NCBI GenBank assembly: GCA_033026295.1
Contig: CM065189.1
Coordinates: 2,757,851-2,821,850, forward strand
Direction of reading: 5' to 3'
Length of the DNA: 64,000 bases
Source of the DNA: Channa striata
Lineage: Eukaryota; Chordata; Actinopteri; Anabantiformes; Channidae
Every line of letters begins with the position of its first letter. Position 1 is the first letter of the stretch. The position numbers were made by a program, and so were the translations under genes. Under the pieces are notes generated by a model. The model was not told where the DNA came from, ran no database searches, and saw only the letters and a list, made by a program, of their open reading frames with translations. Shown piece after piece: positions 62,764-64,000 of this stretch.

Positions 62764-64000
62764 CGAGCATATAAAGAGTTTGAATAATGGGCTCTGTGCA
62801 GTGCCTCATACATCATGGATGATGTGTGCTGTGGAAGGATGGCTGGCTGCAGCCTATTTCTAGGAGACCTACCTATGGCACAGAACCAACACACACTGAC
62901 ACGTCGCTGCTGCAGTGCTGTATTTTGCTCTGGTCCCAGAGGCCGGCTGCAGCCTCTCAAAAGCACCTGAAAACTCTGTAAAGTCGAACTTTATGTCAAA
63001 TGTCCCATATTTATGAGAGGTAAGAGACAACAGCAGCTACAAAACACCAACTACAGCCTTTACAGTCTTGAATGAATCTTGTACTTTGGCGTTGACATTG
63101 TTGGGGGCCTAGCAGGAAATGGTGGCCCACTATCAGCATGAGGACATTTTATTTATAGATTTTATTTAGCTATGATGCATTTTTGCTGCCGTGCTGACAT
63201 TTGCTAGTCTGCTTCAGAAAGGAAAATGGAGAGAAAATAAAAGTTTGCCACGATGATAACACTCATCTCAGTTATCACAGTTTATCCTTGGGGGAATGTG
63301 GACGTGATCAGCTGACCCACCAACACCTTGATGTTGCCCTCCCAAAAAGTAGCCTGCTGGGGTAACACTTTTCTGCTGATGCATGATGACATTTTGAAAG
63401 ATGGTGAAAATGGCTTGTCTCCTTCACAGCATGTAGAGTGGCTAATCACAGGTCCACTGCCAACGATTCAAACAGCTCTTTTCTAAGCTCTTCCTTATGT
63501 TGAGACATTGTAAGGCTGAATAATAACTATTTCATTGATTAAGACAAGTTTCCCCTTTTCCTTCCTTTCGGTGAAACTGTCCCACTAAGGAAATTATCTG
63601 TTCGGGACTCAGGCAGTTAATGGATTCAATCCCACTTAAAAGAAAAATGGTGGCCCCGCTTGTACATGCTCCTTGGGAACAAATCTGTTTGTTTGATGAT
63701 TGTTGCATGAAGCCAGTTGTCTATATTTTTCTACCACTTTTTCTGATTTCCTTTCAAAAGCAAGCTCATACAGAACGTTACCCGTAATGAAACTCAAACT
63801 CAGCAACTGATAGTCCCCTGCAAAGGTTAGGAGCAATTAGAAAAGTCTGATCAGTTCACGCCTTCCTTTACCATTCACTGACTGCACAGCTTTTCTTCAC
63901 CACCCAAATGTATCTTTATGAAGAAAAACATTTTCAGGGGTTCTAATAAGTTTTGTTACAACAGCTCAGTCAGACTTTTGAATTAGCTTTGAGTGTGACG

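Larger units (their letters stand above)
43297..64000 (+). other. ryr2: ryr2 intron 1 (start; runs past the window)
   Basis: Over 20 kb without any exon I can match to ryanodine receptor exon 2, which should begin with codons for an acidic DDEVVLQC-like stretch. A very long first intron is known for mammalian RYR2. It contains microsatellites, LINE fragments at about 46075-46995 and 54565-54840, SINE pieces at about 59412 and 61408, and otherwise unremarkable AT-rich DNA. The stretches 47000-53290, 54850-57110, 57720-59410 and 61441-64000 show nothing I can name apart from short simple repeats. Confidence 0.75.

Noticed and set aside
43297..64000. ryr2 exon 2 or a nested gene in the long intron
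   Set aside because: No open frame carries ryanodine-receptor sequence or another recognisable protein; candidates are short and lack homology.

Overview
The window is vertebrate nuclear DNA, most likely from a ray-finned (percomorph-like) teleost. Genes are split into short exons by GT-AG introns. The introns carry fish-type non-LTR retrotransposon fragments, a tRNA-derived SINE, hAT- and mariner-like miniature elements, and long GT/TC microsatellites. The species cannot be named from the sequence alone.

Layout: (1) 356-975 holds the last two coding exons of bms1 (40S ribosome-biogenesis GTPase), with a poly(A) signal at 1133-1138. (2) 2268-40609 holds the complete mtr gene, cobalamin-dependent methionine synthase. 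I could assign all 33 coding exons with compatible phases. They encode 1269 residues, against 1265 for human MTR as I recall it. The zinc ligands, pterin-domain motifs, cobalamin histidine and AdoMet-binding motifs are all intact. (3) 43249-43296 is the first coding exon of a ryanodine receptor, called ryr2 from its N-terminus and its position downstream of mtr, as in human 1q43. Everything from 43297 to 64000 is its first intron, which runs off the window. All three genes are on the + strand.

The mtr introns have collected mobile DNA: LINE remains in introns 7, 9 or 10, 18, 22, 26, 28 and 30 (intron 30 looks like one LINE inserted inside another); a hAT-type MITE with an 8-bp target duplication and a mariner/pogo-like MITE in intron 23, beside a SINE; and an unclassified 2.3-kb block in intron 26. 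The ryr2 intron is mostly featureless, apart from LINE and SINE fragments and microsatellites.

MTR transfers the methyl group of 5-methyltetrahydrofolate to homocysteine. BMS1 acts in nucleolar pre-40S assembly, and RYR2 is an intracellular Ca2+-release channel. They are neighbours, not a pathway. I found no undescribed biological system. The most unusual local structures are a 50-bp tandem repeat that triplicates the splice acceptor of mtr exon 9, and a 31-bp copy of part of exon 14 inside intron 16.
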